From the NCBI GenBank assembly GCA_001970955.1, contig MPUH01000151.1, forward strand, positions 29,825-93,824: a stretch of DNA of 64,000 bases, given 5' to 3'. The translations under genes and the position numbers were made by a program. Shown here one piece after another: positions 27,398 through 37,664 of the stretch. The DNA comes from Stentor coeruleus (lineage: Eukaryota; Ciliophora; Heterotrichea; Heterotrichida; Stentoridae). Position 1 is the stretch's first letter. The number at the start of each line of letters is the position of its first letter. The notes under the pieces were generated by a model. It worked only from the letters and a program-made list of their open reading frames with translations, made no database searches and had not been told where the DNA came from.

Positions 27398-28231
27398 ATG
27401 AACGGTAGCAGCGACTATTCCCCAAACTCCACAGGTTTTTCCTTAGAATCCACTTTAATCTCCCTTGAAGAAGAAAAAAACAAACTAAGATCACAAGAAA
27501 AATACGTCGAAGCCAATGAAATCTCTGAAAAAATTCGTGACTTGAAGTCAAAAATCCACAGACAAAAACTCACACAATTAAAAACCACACAAAAAGACGA
27601 AAAAGAACTAGTAGAAAAATCATTTTCCGAAGAACTGAATCAATTTGAAGTGAATTGGGACAGTTTAATATCATCTTACATTGAAAAATGCGACAAAGAG
27701 ATTAATAACTCTATGATTAAACATGGGAAAAAGATGAAAAACCTTAAAGAAAAGCTTGAAAATGATATTATGGTAAACTTTAAACCAAGTCCATGTTTAC
27801 TTAATATGATGAAATGTAAAGAACAAGCTGTTAAACAAGAGAAGTTTATGGAAGCTCAAGGTTTACATATACAAATTGAACAGTTGAAAAATGATGAAGT
27901 TCATAGATATAAAGAATTGAAAAGAACTACAATTGAACAACATTTAGCTAATTATAATGGAAATTATGAGAAAAAACTTCAAGCTTTGAAGAAAAGACAA
28001 AAAACTGGATTAGATGAGATGAATTTACAGAAACAGGAAGAATATAATAGACTTGTAAGGAAATATGATAATTTAAAGAGGGAACTGGAAAATAATCAGC
28101 AGATTAAAGTAAACATACAAGAAGGGAAACATACGACTAGCGCTGGAAGACATATGAATTCGCCTTTGAAATCTAAGGATTCGACGTTAAGTCCTTTTCG
28201 GCAAAGATCGCTTGTATCGAGACAGGATTGA
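27398..28231 (+). CDS. coiled-coil protein with UVR-like helical hairpins
   Basis: 277 residues. Residues 18-48 (LEEEKNKLRSQEKYVEANEI, SEKIRDLKSK) have the spacing of a UVR-type helical hairpin. A second copy is near 145-175 (KQEKFMEAQGLHIQIEQLKN). The remainder is a charged coiled coil, with a basic Ser-rich tail (NSPLKSKDSTLSPFRQRSL) likely to be phosphorylated. UVR-like hairpins occur in CEP104 and other microtubule or ciliary proteins as well as in bacterial Uvr/Clp proteins. I infer a cytoskeletal protein but cannot name it. It ends in TGA, which supports the standard code. Confidence 0.75.
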   Translation: MNGSSDYSPNSTGFSLESTLISLEEEKNKLRSQEKYVEANEISEKIRDLKSKIHRQKLTQLKTTQKDEKELVEKSFSEELNQFEVNWDSLISSYIEKCDKEINNSMIKHGKKMKNLKEKLENDIMVNFKPSPCLLNMMKCKEQAVKQEKFMEAQGLHIQIEQLKNDEVHRYKELKRTTIEQHLANYNGNYEKKLQALKKRQKTGLDEMNLQKQEEYNRLVRKYDNLKRELENNQQIKVNIQEGKHTTSAGRHMNSPLKSKDSTLSPFRQRSLVSRQD

Positions 28232-28697
28232 ATTTTATTATAATTTTAGATAATAAATTGACTTTTTTTTTTAAGAGAAAAGCTTGCTGGATTTTTTTGA
28301 TGTTGTGAAAAGAAGGATGGTTTTTTTTTATGATGTGTTTTATTGGATGATAAAATTATTGTAAGATTAAATAGATGAGAAAATATTTAGGTGTAAGGGT
28401 GTGCAAAGTATGATAAAGTTTGAAATCTATTAAGATATTTATCTATAAAAAATTAAGCAATCTATTATCATTTGTATTAAACCTAGATATATGTTTCATG
28501 TATATAAACCTTAACGATAATTTTACAAAACTATATTTTCAATAAAACCTTACCAAATAATGTCAAAATTACCTAAATCCTTGCTAATCCTCATCTCCCA
28601 ATATTTTCCCTACTTTTTTAGCATAATCCCTAACCTTTCCTAATCCCACCCAAATCACCAAAATAGTAAAAAATTAATTATTCAAATTATCAAAAAA
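28232..28697. other. intergenic
   Basis: 466 bp. G/T-rich after the upstream stop, then A/C-rich with almost no G over the last 150 bases before the next ATG. No gene or repeat was seen. Confidence 0.5.
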
Positions 28698-30575
28698 ATG
28701 AATCTAACCAACCTACCCACCAGAAATATCTTCTCTCCCTACAAAAATCCAAACCTAACCAACCCGAATCTTCGCCATCTCAGTAATCAAAGTCTCTTCA
28801 TAAACCCACTAAAATCTCCTCGGCAATCATCAAACCCCCTTAACACTGATCGACCGAATAAAACAACAGACTCATCATTTCACGACTGTTTAAAAAGCCA
28901 AAGTTTAACCCCAAGATCTTCATCAATCCAAGAGCATATAATCAAGAAACCAATCTCCTTAGCAATATTAGAAAAATATTTTACAGATATATGTCAATCA
29001 ATTATCTCAAAGAATTCTATAGACCAAAATTTACTTAATAAAGCAGAAACTATGCATGGAGTTCTTAAAGATTGCCTTACATCAATCCATGATATGTCAC
29101 TTGAAATTTATATTCTTATGGCATCTGCACTTAAAGATATACAACAAATAAAAATTACTAATGATATAAGATATCATTCATTACTTATGAATAAACTATT
29201 ACAAATTTCTGCAATGATAGAAGATAATACTTATCGATCACATAAAGAAAAAAATTCTATATGTGAAGTTATAAAAGATGATAAAGATATATGTGTAGAA
29301 GATGAAGATATAATAAAAGAGTTTAATATAAGAATTTTAAGAGTTACAGCAAGAACTTTGAATATATGGAAAAAAATTGTTTGTCCACAGAAAGAAGCTG
29401 GGATTATTTGTTGTGGATTTTTGTTACTTTATTGTGAGGTTGATCCGGCAATTAAAGTTTCACCGCTTGTGAAGATAAGATTTGATAAAGCGGTTGTGTT
29501 GATGAAAAATTATATAGTGAATCCTGGATATGTTGTAACAGTGATTAGGAAGACTAAGGAGTATATTGAGAATGAGCAAATATCTGTTGAGGCAATTAGG
29601 AGGATACATGATATGCTTGGAAGGATAACATCTGAAGAAGTGAAGAATATGGATAAAACTTTGTCAGGTTTTGTGTTGTATGAGTTGCTTGTGTATTCGG
29701 TAAAGTATTATGAAAACTATGCTAAAGAAAAGTATAATTTGAATATATATTCGAAAAATTTGTTGGTGGATAATGAAAAAGTGGTTGAGAAATCGGATGT
29801 TGTAAGACAGGTTTTTAATAGAAAAGTGGAAAAAATACCATTGTCAAGAGCAGCAATTAGCCCAAGCAGGACTAAATATTTAAATTTATCATTTTCTCCT
29901 ATGAAATCTATTCCGAAAAAAAATACCTCATCTCAAGCTTCTTTAGATTCACAGAGATCTTCAAAGAACCTTACCCCAACTAGAGCAAATAATATTAAAC
30001 TAAGAAGAACACTTATAAACAATAATTCTCCTTCCAAATCTTCAATCAAAGTTATCAGAAAAAACACCCCAAAGACTTTTCAAAGGACCTTTTCCCCAGG
30101 AAAATTATTAAAAACTAGCATAAAAAGCCTAAGCAAGTCTATAGACACAAACCAAAAATCATTAAATAATTCTATAAGAATTAGCTCTCCTAAAAAAAAT
30201 TGTAGTAGTACCACAAGTCCATTAAGAAATAAAATATCTGTTAATATTCCTGGACATAAATCTTTCGATAATAGAGATGTTTTAGAAGAAATGCAATATC
30301 AACAGTTTATCGAAGAAAAGTTTAGGAATTTTCTTGTTGGTAAACTCAATCATATTTCATTTCAAGATGAGTCTTTTGAAGCTAGACTAGAATGCGAAGA
30401 TAAAGCTATGAAAAATAGAGAAAGTTGGATGAAAGAGTTTGAAGGTAATGTTGGGGTAATAAGGTTTAATGCTGTTAAGAAATTATGTGATGAAAGGAGA
30501 TTTACTGCGGAACTTATAAGAGCTCAGAGACAGATAGAACTTTTAGAGGGTTCTCAAAGTAAATATGCCAGATAA
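28698..30575 (+). CDS. orphan helical protein with two disordered Ser/Pro segments
   Basis: 625 residues. The first ~95 are Asn/Pro/Ser-rich (TNLPTRNIFSPYKNPNLTN). Residues about 95-360 are a compact helical domain with Cys and aromatic residues (KKIVCPQKEAGIICCGFLLL, RIHDMLGRITSEEVKNMD). Residues 390-520 are basic Ser/Thr-Pro repeats typical of phosphorylated linkers (SSQASLDSQRSSKNLTPTR). The C-terminus is helical (FIEEKFRNFLVGKLNHISF). I recognise no family. The architecture would suit a cytoskeletal scaffold. There is a strong 5' to 3' shift from C-rich to G-rich coding strand over the first half. Confidence 0.75.
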   Translation: MNLTNLPTRNIFSPYKNPNLTNPNLRHLSNQSLFINPLKSPRQSSNPLNTDRPNKTTDSSFHDCLKSQSLTPRSSSIQEHIIKKPISLAILEKYFTDICQSIISKNSIDQNLLNKAETMHGVLKDCLTSIHDMSLEIYILMASALKDIQQIKITNDIRYHSLLMNKLLQISAMIEDNTYRSHKEKNSICEVIKDDKDICVEDEDIIKEFNIRILRVTARTLNIWKKIVCPQKEAGIICCGFLLLYCEVDPAIKVSPLVKIRFDKAVVLMKNYIVNPGYVVTVIRKTKEYIENEQISVEAIRRIHDMLGRITSEEVKNMDKTLSGFVLYELLVYSVKYYENYAKEKYNLNIYSKNLLVDNEKVVEKSDVVRQVFNRKVEKIPLSRAAISPSRTKYLNLSFSPMKSIPKKNTSSQASLDSQRSSKNLTPTRANNIKLRRTLINNNSPSKSSIKVIRKNTPKTFQRTFSPGKLLKTSIKSLSKSIDTNQKSLNNSIRISSPKKNCSSTTSPLRNKISVNIPGHKSFDNRDVLEEMQYQQFIEEKFRNFLVGKLNHISFQDESFEARLECEDKAMKNRESWMKEFEGNVGVIRFNAVKKLCDERRFTAELIRAQRQIELLEGSQSKYAR

Positions 30576-31272
30576 TGAATATTTTATAGTGTTTTTTTGG
30601 AAAACTATGTAATTATATTTGATAAAGATTGGGATAAGTAGTTTAATTGGGGATGTATTGATATTTTTTATTCATGTTTGTTATTATATTTTATGGATAT
30701 TTTAAGTTATAGACAGATTTAAGAATAAGAAATAGAACAAACTACAGCAAATTATGATATTTTATGTATACTTTAATTTGTAAAGAGATATTACGAATAA
30801 AATTATTATGATGGCTAACAAATTATTAAAATTAAATATATAATTATAAATCTTCAGTTTAAGTTGTATTATTCTGGTGTTTATAATTTTGCTATGAACT
30901 CTAAGATTTGCATGCATAGTTTATGGGTTTTTATTGAAAAAAAAATATATACGAGATTTTTTGAAATTTGATATAAAAATGCAATTACTGATCATAGGAT
31001 AAAAGTGAATAGTTCTAAAACTTATTATATAATCCAGGGTAAAGTTTATAAATTTAAATACTGGAATTCACTTGAAGTAAAATAATATTATGAGTGCAGT
31101 TGAAATAAGTTTAGAATTAAGGTTTTGTCTACTAAATCAACGAAAAGGATTAACGCGAAACTTCTTATCATGATATTTTAAACAAAAGGAATCAAATAGA
31201 AAAGAACAGGTTTATTATAAAAAAAATAGGCTTTAGAAAACATTTACTTGGGTAATATTAAATATATTAGCA
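30576..31272. other. intergenic
   Basis: 697 bp of AT-rich DNA with no open frame, tRNA or repeat that I can support. Confidence 0.5.
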
Positions 31273-31848
31273 ATGTCTAAGCAACTTTTAAATCAGAGCT
31301 ACTTAGAATTAGTCAACAAACAGAAAGCTTTAAAGAAAGAATTATCAACTCAATCAAAGCCAAAAAATCATTTAAGTGCGCATCATAGGATCTCCTCAAT
31401 GACAGTACAAGTTCGAAAACCTTTAGGAACTAATTCTACGAACTTTTCAATGGATGCTCCAGATCATCACAAAGCAAAATCTCTTGCAATAAAAACAAAT
31501 CGCTTAAAAAATAAGCAAGAGAATCAAGATGAACTATTAGAAAAGATAAAAAATTATTCAAAAGTGTCAACAAGAACTACTTCTTTCGATATTCCTGCAT
31601 ATGAAGATTCAATATCAGTAAGCTATAGTAGTGAAGATAGTCTTGTTGTATTACAAAAACAAGTTAATTGTGTTAAAAATATAGTCTTAAATGAAATAAG
31701 TGATGATGAAAGCCCTAGGATAAATATCTCAGGGATATCTTTCAGTGACATAAGTGACCGGGAAAAAAATACTAAAGGTCCCAATAGACCTTTTAAACTT
31801 GCTGAAATATGTCTGATATATAGTATTCTTACAATCAAAACAAACTAG
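31273..31848 (+). CDS. orphan Ser/Lys-rich protein
   Basis: 191 residues, beginning MSKQLLNQSYLELVNKQKAL (helical), then basic and Ser/Thr-rich (AHHRISSMTVQVRKPLGTNS), then acidic Ser-rich (YEDSISVSYSSEDSLVVLQK), and ending with the more hydrophobic EICLIYSILTIKTN. No domain is recognised. The hydrophobic end may be real or may reflect a missed intron near the stop; I found no convincing 15-nt candidate. It stands isolated by 0.7 kb upstream and 0.5 kb downstream. Confidence 0.6.
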   Translation: MSKQLLNQSYLELVNKQKALKKELSTQSKPKNHLSAHHRISSMTVQVRKPLGTNSTNFSMDAPDHHKAKSLAIKTNRLKNKQENQDELLEKIKNYSKVSTRTTSFDIPAYEDSISVSYSSEDSLVVLQKQVNCVKNIVLNEISDDESPRINISGISFSDISDREKNTKGPNRPFKLAEICLIYSILTIKTN

Positions 31849-32349
31849 AAGAAAATAATTAAAATTTAAAGTTGTGTAGTATTTTTTTAATTATATTTGA
31901 AATGTGTACAAATAGACTTTATATGCTTGATTTTATTTAATAATTTTTAATTTGAGCCCCATCTAAGATAAGCTAAGTAATAAACAGAAAAAACTGGCAT
32001 TGGAGTTAGTTAGAAAATATATCATTCACAGTTGTGAACTCTGTATTAATTAATTTTCAAATGTTTTCTCTTATTTTCAATGTTTTCTACAAAGTTTTTT
32101 ATGATGCTATCTACCTTTCTTTTGATTTTACCGTCATTGCTAAAACCTTCATAATGGCATAAAAAATATCCTCCTTTACATTTTTGCATACTTTTATATG
32201 TTTTAAACATAAGATATTGACTGAAAATAATTATAATAATAAATGCTGACTAAAATTGATTTTGAACTTTGCAATAAATTTGGTATTTTTGAAAGATCCT
32301 GTCTTAATAATTGCAGTATGCTCTAATTCCTATTATTATATTAAATAAA
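31849..32349. other. intergenic
   Basis: 501 bp, AT-rich, with no supported feature. The next gene's upstream in-frame codons (from 32311) lack an ATG. Confidence 0.5.
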
Positions 32350-32859
32350 ATGAGCAGAATAAATATCCTTAGCATGAGTCCAAAGTCGCAAGCTGATTCT
32401 AATACTACATCTTCAAGTTCTAATGGCCGAAGAGCTTCTGTAATATCATTTCACGTGAATTCGGTAATTCCGAAAAAACCTCGGAAACTCAGTATTTTTA
32501 CTAAAGGATCGATTTTCAATACTCACGATTCCCAACTATCGAACTCCTTTGAGAAATATGGTATGTTTTGCTCTTTTGAAGAACCTACCACAGTTAACAC
32601 AAGAAAATATTTAGAAAAAGGAAATTACGAATATTTTCATGGAGGCAAAGCTCGAATAGTATTGGATGTTGGAATGATAAACAAATTTCGGTTGAAATCT
32701 CGACCTTCTACACCTAGAAGGAAAAAAATGATAAAACAATGCCCAAAATTAAATATTCTTTATCATTTAAGTAGAGATTTAAATCCACAGTCTCACGCAA
32801 ATAAATACCGAAATAAGATTCAGAAAGCTGCTTGTGGGAATATAGTTGTTAATAATTAA
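32350..32859 (+). CDS. orphan basic protein
   Basis: 169 residues from ATG 32350; the open frame extends to 32311 but only through non-ATG codons. Basic, with Ser-rich N-terminus (MSRINILSMSPKSQADSNTT), then VIPKKPRKLSIFTKGSIF, a middle with aromatic residues (RKYLEKGNYEYFHGGKARI), and an Arg/Lys-rich stretch (RLKSRPSTPRRKKMIKQCPK) that could bind nucleic acid or microtubules. No family is recognised. Confidence 0.65.
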   Translation: MSRINILSMSPKSQADSNTTSSSSNGRRASVISFHVNSVIPKKPRKLSIFTKGSIFNTHDSQLSNSFEKYGMFCSFEEPTTVNTRKYLEKGNYEYFHGGKARIVLDVGMINKFRLKSRPSTPRRKKMIKQCPKLNILYHLSRDLNPQSHANKYRNKIQKAACGNIVVNN

Positions 32860-33153
32860 AACTAAAATAATAAATTAATTAACATAAAATTAAGATTGAT
32901 TAAGGGTGTTTTTTTAGATGATTTAAGAATATTCTATGCGAAAGAAAATAATTTTATAATAGACTATGATATTTTTGTTTTATTTTAAAGGTAAATATTA
33001 TGGTGAAAAAAAGAGGATAAAAAAAAATTATGATTTGGATGATGTACTTGAATTATTATAAGAAACCCTATGAAAATTATATAAATCTAAATCATAGACC
33101 TAAAAAAATCTAAATAACTTAAAAGCATATAAACTTCCCAGTAACTTATTCAA

Positions 33154-34896
33154 TTAATTCATGTGCTCTATAATAGGCTCAATCTGTATCTCAATAATAC
33201 TCTTCACATGTTCTTTAAGCGTCTCATAAGCAGGGTCATTTCCTTTATAATTATCAAGCATTCTCTCCAAAGTTTTAATGTTACTTATAATCTCCTGAAC
33301 CAGCATATCCATACCTTGTATTTTAGAAAGAGTTTTTTCATCATAAAGTGCTTTATGTCTATGAGGTCCAGCATTAAGAATCAGTTTAAAAGCCCGTCTT
33401 TTTTCCTCTTCTACATATAAATTACTTTTTCTCTTAACTTCTTCAAGTCTCTGTTTTTTTGGTGAACTTACTTCATCTTCTTCTTCTTCACTTGATTCAT
33501 CTCCTTGTACAGGGGGAAGATCTCTAAGCGATGAAAATCCTCTTTCTATTATAGCAATGAAAAGATTGTGTACACAACTAAATAAAAGTTACCATATGAA
33601 AAATACAATAAAAGTGTAGTAATAAAGCTGTCCTATAAACGCAGATTCCTGCCATCCTGCAAAAGAAAAAGCATAAACAGAGTCTCCATTAACAACAGCA
33701 TAATTAGCAATAAGACTCATTGGAGTATTAGGATATATACCAGTTTCCCAAAATATACACATAGCTAAAAATGCATATCCCATAAATATTGGTACTATAC
33801 CTATAATATAAAACCCAATAGTTTCTGCACTTCTACCCATAGTATTAACAATTGTATAAGAATGTGAAGTATGGTTTAAAAACCTTATCACTCCGATCCA
33901 TGCAAAAAAACACCCAAAGCCAACAACTATTTCATGAACAGTAAGAACTGTGTTTTGATCCATAAAAGACAAAATCCCACCAAAGATTTGAAAAAGGTTA
34001 CCAACAATGACAATTATAACCCAAACATTGAAGAATTTTAGTTTTTCAGATATACGTAAAGATTCCCATGCTGCTCTTGTACCACTTGATAATCCTGTTA
34101 ACTGAATGACAAGTTCTAAACGCTTGTGTATATATCGACCAACTGCTGATAAGGAAGATATTGCTAGGATTATAGTGCAAATTGAAATCCAAATATAGTT
34201 TTTTAATATATTGTCTATATAAATATTACAGTTTGTATCACCACAAGTAGTACGAGATGGGTCTAAAGTAGAAGTAATTGTCCCATGTGACGAATAATCA
34301 TATTTTTGTATAATATTCCACTCATAACAGTCGCTTGCTAAACCCATATGCTTATTTAAATGATGTAAAAGGATAAATCTGATCTCAAAAGTCTTAACTT
34401 GGTTTAAGTATTCCTGTAAATTATCTTGAGAAAATGGTCCTAGATTTCCAACATTTAATTCATACTCGATTTCATAACCCATCTTAAAAGCTTTGGAATT
34501 ATCAAAATATTCAACTAATAATTTAACAGGTTTTTTATCCCCATCTGATTCGTATTTATACCCATAATTGTCAATAGTTTGACTATTTATATCATAATAT
34601 CTTTCAACAGTGTCTTGAACAACAGTTATCAAATGGCTTATCCCGAAAATGTTATAAGAATTTGTGATTGTTGTATCGCTTCCTTGGACATCTCTGTTTA
34701 GAAAAAGATAATTCCACAGTGTATATTGGTTATAAGAATATGTTGTGCTTTTGTTTACAACTAGTATTGTTTGAGATGTTGTAAAAACTATTAGAAGGAT
34801 TTGGATTATAATTTTCCAAGGAAATTTGCCGTATTTCTCGTATTTTTTGAGTGGGGCCATGTAAAGTCGGTCTTTAAGCCTTCCGATTTTTTCCAT
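33154..34896 (-). CDS. mucolipin-type (TRPML) TRP cation channel with one 15-nt intron
   Basis: 575 residues after splicing, the length of animal TRPMLs. It has a short cytosolic N-terminus, TM1 (PWKIIIQILLIVFTTSQTIL), a large luminal loop with Cys (TTCGDTNCNIY), TM2 (IWISICTIILAISSL), then TM3-TM5 (FFNVWVIIVIVGNLFQIFGG; FFAWIGVIRFLNHTSHSY; FYIIGIVPIFMGYAFLAMCI), a pore region with VVNGDSVYAFSFAG (animal NGDD/FxxF) and TM6. An intron at 33578-33592 interrupts TM6. Splicing joins IVFFI to CCVHNLFIAIIERGF and adds an acidic, Lys-rich cytosolic tail. Without it the protein stops inside TM6. Expected role: Ca/Na release from acidic vesicles. Start is ATG 34896, preceded by TATAAATAAC; codons upstream to 34920 lack ATG. 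Confidence 0.87.
33578..33592 (-). other. 15-nt intron in the TRPML gene
   Basis: GTAACTTTTATTTAG on the minus strand: GTA start, TAG end, A at position 10, phase 2. Removal restores TM6 and a 140-residue tail that would otherwise be out of frame, and the restored peptide matches the TRPML TM6 pattern. Confidence 0.88.
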
Positions 34897-35265
34897 GTTA
34901 TTTATACAACTTTTATGCACCTTTCGCTTATGAGATGGAATTTGGTTTAAATAAAGAAATTAATATGTATTTTGCTGGTTTTTGGGATGGTTTAGATGAA
35001 AAAGGAATGAGGAGGGTTTTTAGGGAAAAATGNTTAAGCATTTAATTTTTGATAAAAGCATACCTGGGATCATCTATCAAATTACCTCACACAAAAAGTT
35101 ATATATATTATTTTGATGAAATTAGCATAAACTATCATAAATATATATTAATTTCTTATAATCTCAATCATCCTAACTAAATTAAATCTTCATCATCTTA
35201 TCAATCTTTCAATAAATTAAATTACAAAAAATCCTAACAAGAATAATTCCTATTAATCACTTGGA
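34897..35265. other. intergenic with assembly N at 35033
   Basis: 369 bp. Unlike the other Ns in this scaffold, this one has no visible flanking duplication, so sequence of unknown length may be missing. G/T-rich on the left, A/T-rich on the right. Confidence 0.5.
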
Positions 35266-37515
35266 TTAATTAAACCTAATAAATCTTCTTATTCCATTCT
35301 TATAAACGTATAATCCTCCAATGATTATCCCAGCCAAAACAACAAGCCAAGGCATCATACAAGAGCCTTTCTCGCAATTATCAACTACAGGATGGTCAAG
35401 AAAAGCAATATCTTGAGGTAAAACAATCAATTTGATTTTATCCTTAACTTCTTCTATCCTTTCATGATTCAAAACAAACAATTCTTCAGGTGTTATGATT
35501 TTTTTAATCTCTTCTAAATATTTCTTTTCCTCAACTCCTTGATATTTTCTTAACTCTTCAGGGTGTATAATTCTTATAATATGTTCCTTAAAAACAGTAT
35601 CCTCAACACTTAAATGACGTAATTCATCAGGTCGGATAATTCTTTTGATTTTTTCATGGAAAATAGATTTATGGAAATCGTCTAAAAACTCTAATTCTTC
35701 TGGTGTTATGATTTTTTGAATCTCACCAAGACATAATTTTTCTCTTTCTGGACTGAGGTATTTGAGCTCATCTGGACTGAATAATTGGATGATTGTGTTT
35801 TTTAAACCTTCTTCTTCTGGACTTAGATGACGGAGTTCAGATGGGGATATGATACGAATTATTTTTTGATGTAAAATGTTTTTCTTTAAGGTGTTGAAAC
35901 GCTCGAAATCTTCAGGGGAAAAGATTTTAGAGATTTCTGATAAACATTCTTTTTCTTTGTCAGGATTTAAGTGCTTAAGTTCATCTGGGTTGAATAATTG
36001 AATTATTGTATTTTTAAGTCCTTCTTCTTCTGGACTTAGATGACGCAGTTCTCTTGGAGAAATGATTCTTTTAATTTTTTCTCTCATGATGTTTTTTTGC
36101 AATATGTTTATGTGCTCAAGTTCCTCTGGGTTAAAAAGTTTAATAATTTTGCTCTCTCTTATTGGGCTGATTTCCCCAATTTCTTCAGGATCCATAAACT
36201 TAAAAATATTCACTTTCATTGCCTGTTCTTCAGGGGTAAGTTGCTGAAATTCTTCATCTCCTGTGCCTATAAGCTTAATTATTGTATTTGATTCTTCTTT
36301 ATGTTCTTCAAAATTCTTAGAATGAGCATGATTGGCTGGATCTTCATGTTTCTCAACTTGCTTTTCATGAACAGGTTCAGTAGGTTTGTGAACAGGCTCA
36401 ACTGGTTTTTCATGAATAGGTTCAACTAGTTTTTCATGAACAGGCTCAGCAGGTTTATGAACAGGTTCAGCTGGCTTGTGAACAGGTTCAACAGGTTTTT
36501 CATGAACAGGTTCAACAGGCTTTTCATGAACATGCTCAGCTGGTTTTTCATGAACAGACTCAGTAGGCTTAAGAAGTTTTTCATGAATAGGCTCAGCAGG
36601 TTTAGCAGATTCAACTGGTTTTTCATGAACAGGTTCAACATGTTTTTCATGAGCATGCTCAGCTGGTTTTTCATGAACAGGTTCAGCAGGTTTAGCAGGT
36701 TCAACTGGTTTGTGAACAGGTTCCACTGGTTTATCATGAGCAGGTTCAATAGGTTTTTCATGAACAGGTTCAGTAAGTTTATGAACAGTCTCAGCTGGTT
36801 TTTCGTGAATAGGCTCAATTGGTTTCACATGAGCAGGTTCAGCGTGTTTTTCATGAACAGAATCATCACTTTCCTTATGAACAACCTCAACATGTTTCTT
36901 ATGAACAGCTTCAGGCTCAGAGTGTTTATTCTCCTCGGTTTTAGACTCAGTCTTAATCTTATCATCTTTTTCTTCATGACTTATTTTCTGATCATGTCCA
37001 GGTGTAGAGTGTTCACTATGCTTCTTTTCTTCATGCTCATGAGATTTCTCTTCAACATTTTTAGCTTCAGGATCATGACTTTTATGTTCATCCACAACAT
37101 GGAACTGCCCATTAATCTCAACAATTTTTTTATTGTGAATTTTTTCTGTACGAAGTTCACTTTTAGCCTTTATTGCAGCTTTTTTACTAAAAAAACTAAT
37201 AGAGCCTATAAGTTTGCCATTTGAATCATGTGATACATCAACTTTAACCTTAAATCCCTTACCCACAAAGAACTTTTCAAGAATCTCTGAAGATAAATCT
37301 TCAGTCATATCATTAATGAATAAAGTTTCTCGTATAGTACTCTCAGTTTCTGAATCCGAACTATGAGAACTTTCACTAGAAACAGATTTCTTATCATTTT
37401 TTACTTCTATTTTAGAATCTCTAGAAGATGATACTTCATGATCATTTTTGCTATCTTTTATACCTTTTTTAGGCATGAATACAAGTATCTTTTGCTTTTT
37501 TTGATTTTTTTCCAT
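35266..37515 (-). CDS. tail-anchored RRM protein with HEKPxEP and PEEL repeats
   Basis: 749 residues. After an acidic Ser-rich start, residues about 62-125 read as an RRM: RNP2-like TLFINDM, RNP1-like IGSISFFSKKAAIKA, and a last strand KKIVEINGQF. Residues about 205-385 are 10-20 residue repeats built on VHEKPVEP/VHKPAEP. Residues about 425-690 are repeats of about 38-45 residues built on IISPRELRHLSPEEEGLKNT and IIQLFNPDELKHL. A single hydrophobic helix (MPWLVVLAGIIIGGLYVY) plus a short basic tail (NGIRRFIRFN) ends the chain, as in tail-anchored proteins. I infer an RNA-binding protein tethered to ER, mitochondria or vesicles. The combination is not one I recognise as a named family. Residue boundaries are approximate. 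Confidence 0.78.
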   Translation of the reverse strand: MEKNQKKQKILVFMPKKGIKDSKNDHEVSSSRDSKIEVKNDKKSVSSESSHSSDSETESTIRETLFINDMTEDLSSEILEKFFVGKGFKVKVDVSHDSNGKLIGSISFFSKKAAIKAKSELRTEKIHNKKIVEINGQFHVVDEHKSHDPEAKNVEEKSHEHEEKKHSEHSTPGHDQKISHEEKDDKIKTESKTEENKHSEPEAVHKKHVEVVHKESDDSVHEKHAEPAHVKPIEPIHEKPAETVHKLTEPVHEKPIEPAHDKPVEPVHKPVEPAKPAEPVHEKPAEHAHEKHVEPVHEKPVESAKPAEPIHEKLLKPTESVHEKPAEHVHEKPVEPVHEKPVEPVHKPAEPVHKPAEPVHEKLVEPIHEKPVEPVHKPTEPVHEKQVEKHEDPANHAHSKNFEEHKEESNTIIKLIGTGDEEFQQLTPEEQAMKVNIFKFMDPEEIGEISPIRESKIIKLFNPEELEHINILQKNIMREKIKRIISPRELRHLSPEEEGLKNTIIQLFNPDELKHLNPDKEKECLSEISKIFSPEDFERFNTLKKNILHQKIIRIISPSELRHLSPEEEGLKNTIIQLFSPDELKYLSPEREKLCLGEIQKIITPEELEFLDDFHKSIFHEKIKRIIRPDELRHLSVEDTVFKEHIIRIIHPEELRKYQGVEEKKYLEEIKKIITPEELFVLNHERIEEVKDKIKLIVLPQDIAFLDHPVVDNCEKGSCMMPWLVVLAGIIIGGLYVYKNGIRRFIRFN
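36335..36850. repeat. degenerate tandem coding repeat (VHEKPVEP)
   Basis: About 500 bp of short degenerate repeats (24-48 bp periods, core TTTTTCATGAACAGGTTCA on the plus strand) that encode the HEKPxEP region of the minus-strand gene. The periodicity leaves the plus strand free of stops over a long stretch, which explains the spurious antisense frame there. Confidence 0.85.
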
Positions 37516-37664
37516 ATTATATTATGTTAGTGTTGAGAATTTAAGACCTCATAAATACAACCATAAAAGAAATTATGATTAGAAAAATATTTTGATAAGA
37601 AGAAAATAATGAAAGTGAAGATTAAGCGGAAAGATATAGTTATTATAAATTATCTTTCCAAATA

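Noticed and set aside
33163-33420. 85-residue plus-strand frame
   Set aside because: Overlaps the antisense second exon of the TRPML gene and has no ATG at its start.
36436-37224. 262-residue plus-strand frame, Met/Phe/Asn/Arg-rich
   Set aside because: Antisense shadow of the HEKPxEP repeats and upstream region of the minus-strand RRM protein; periodic codons remove stops on the other strand.
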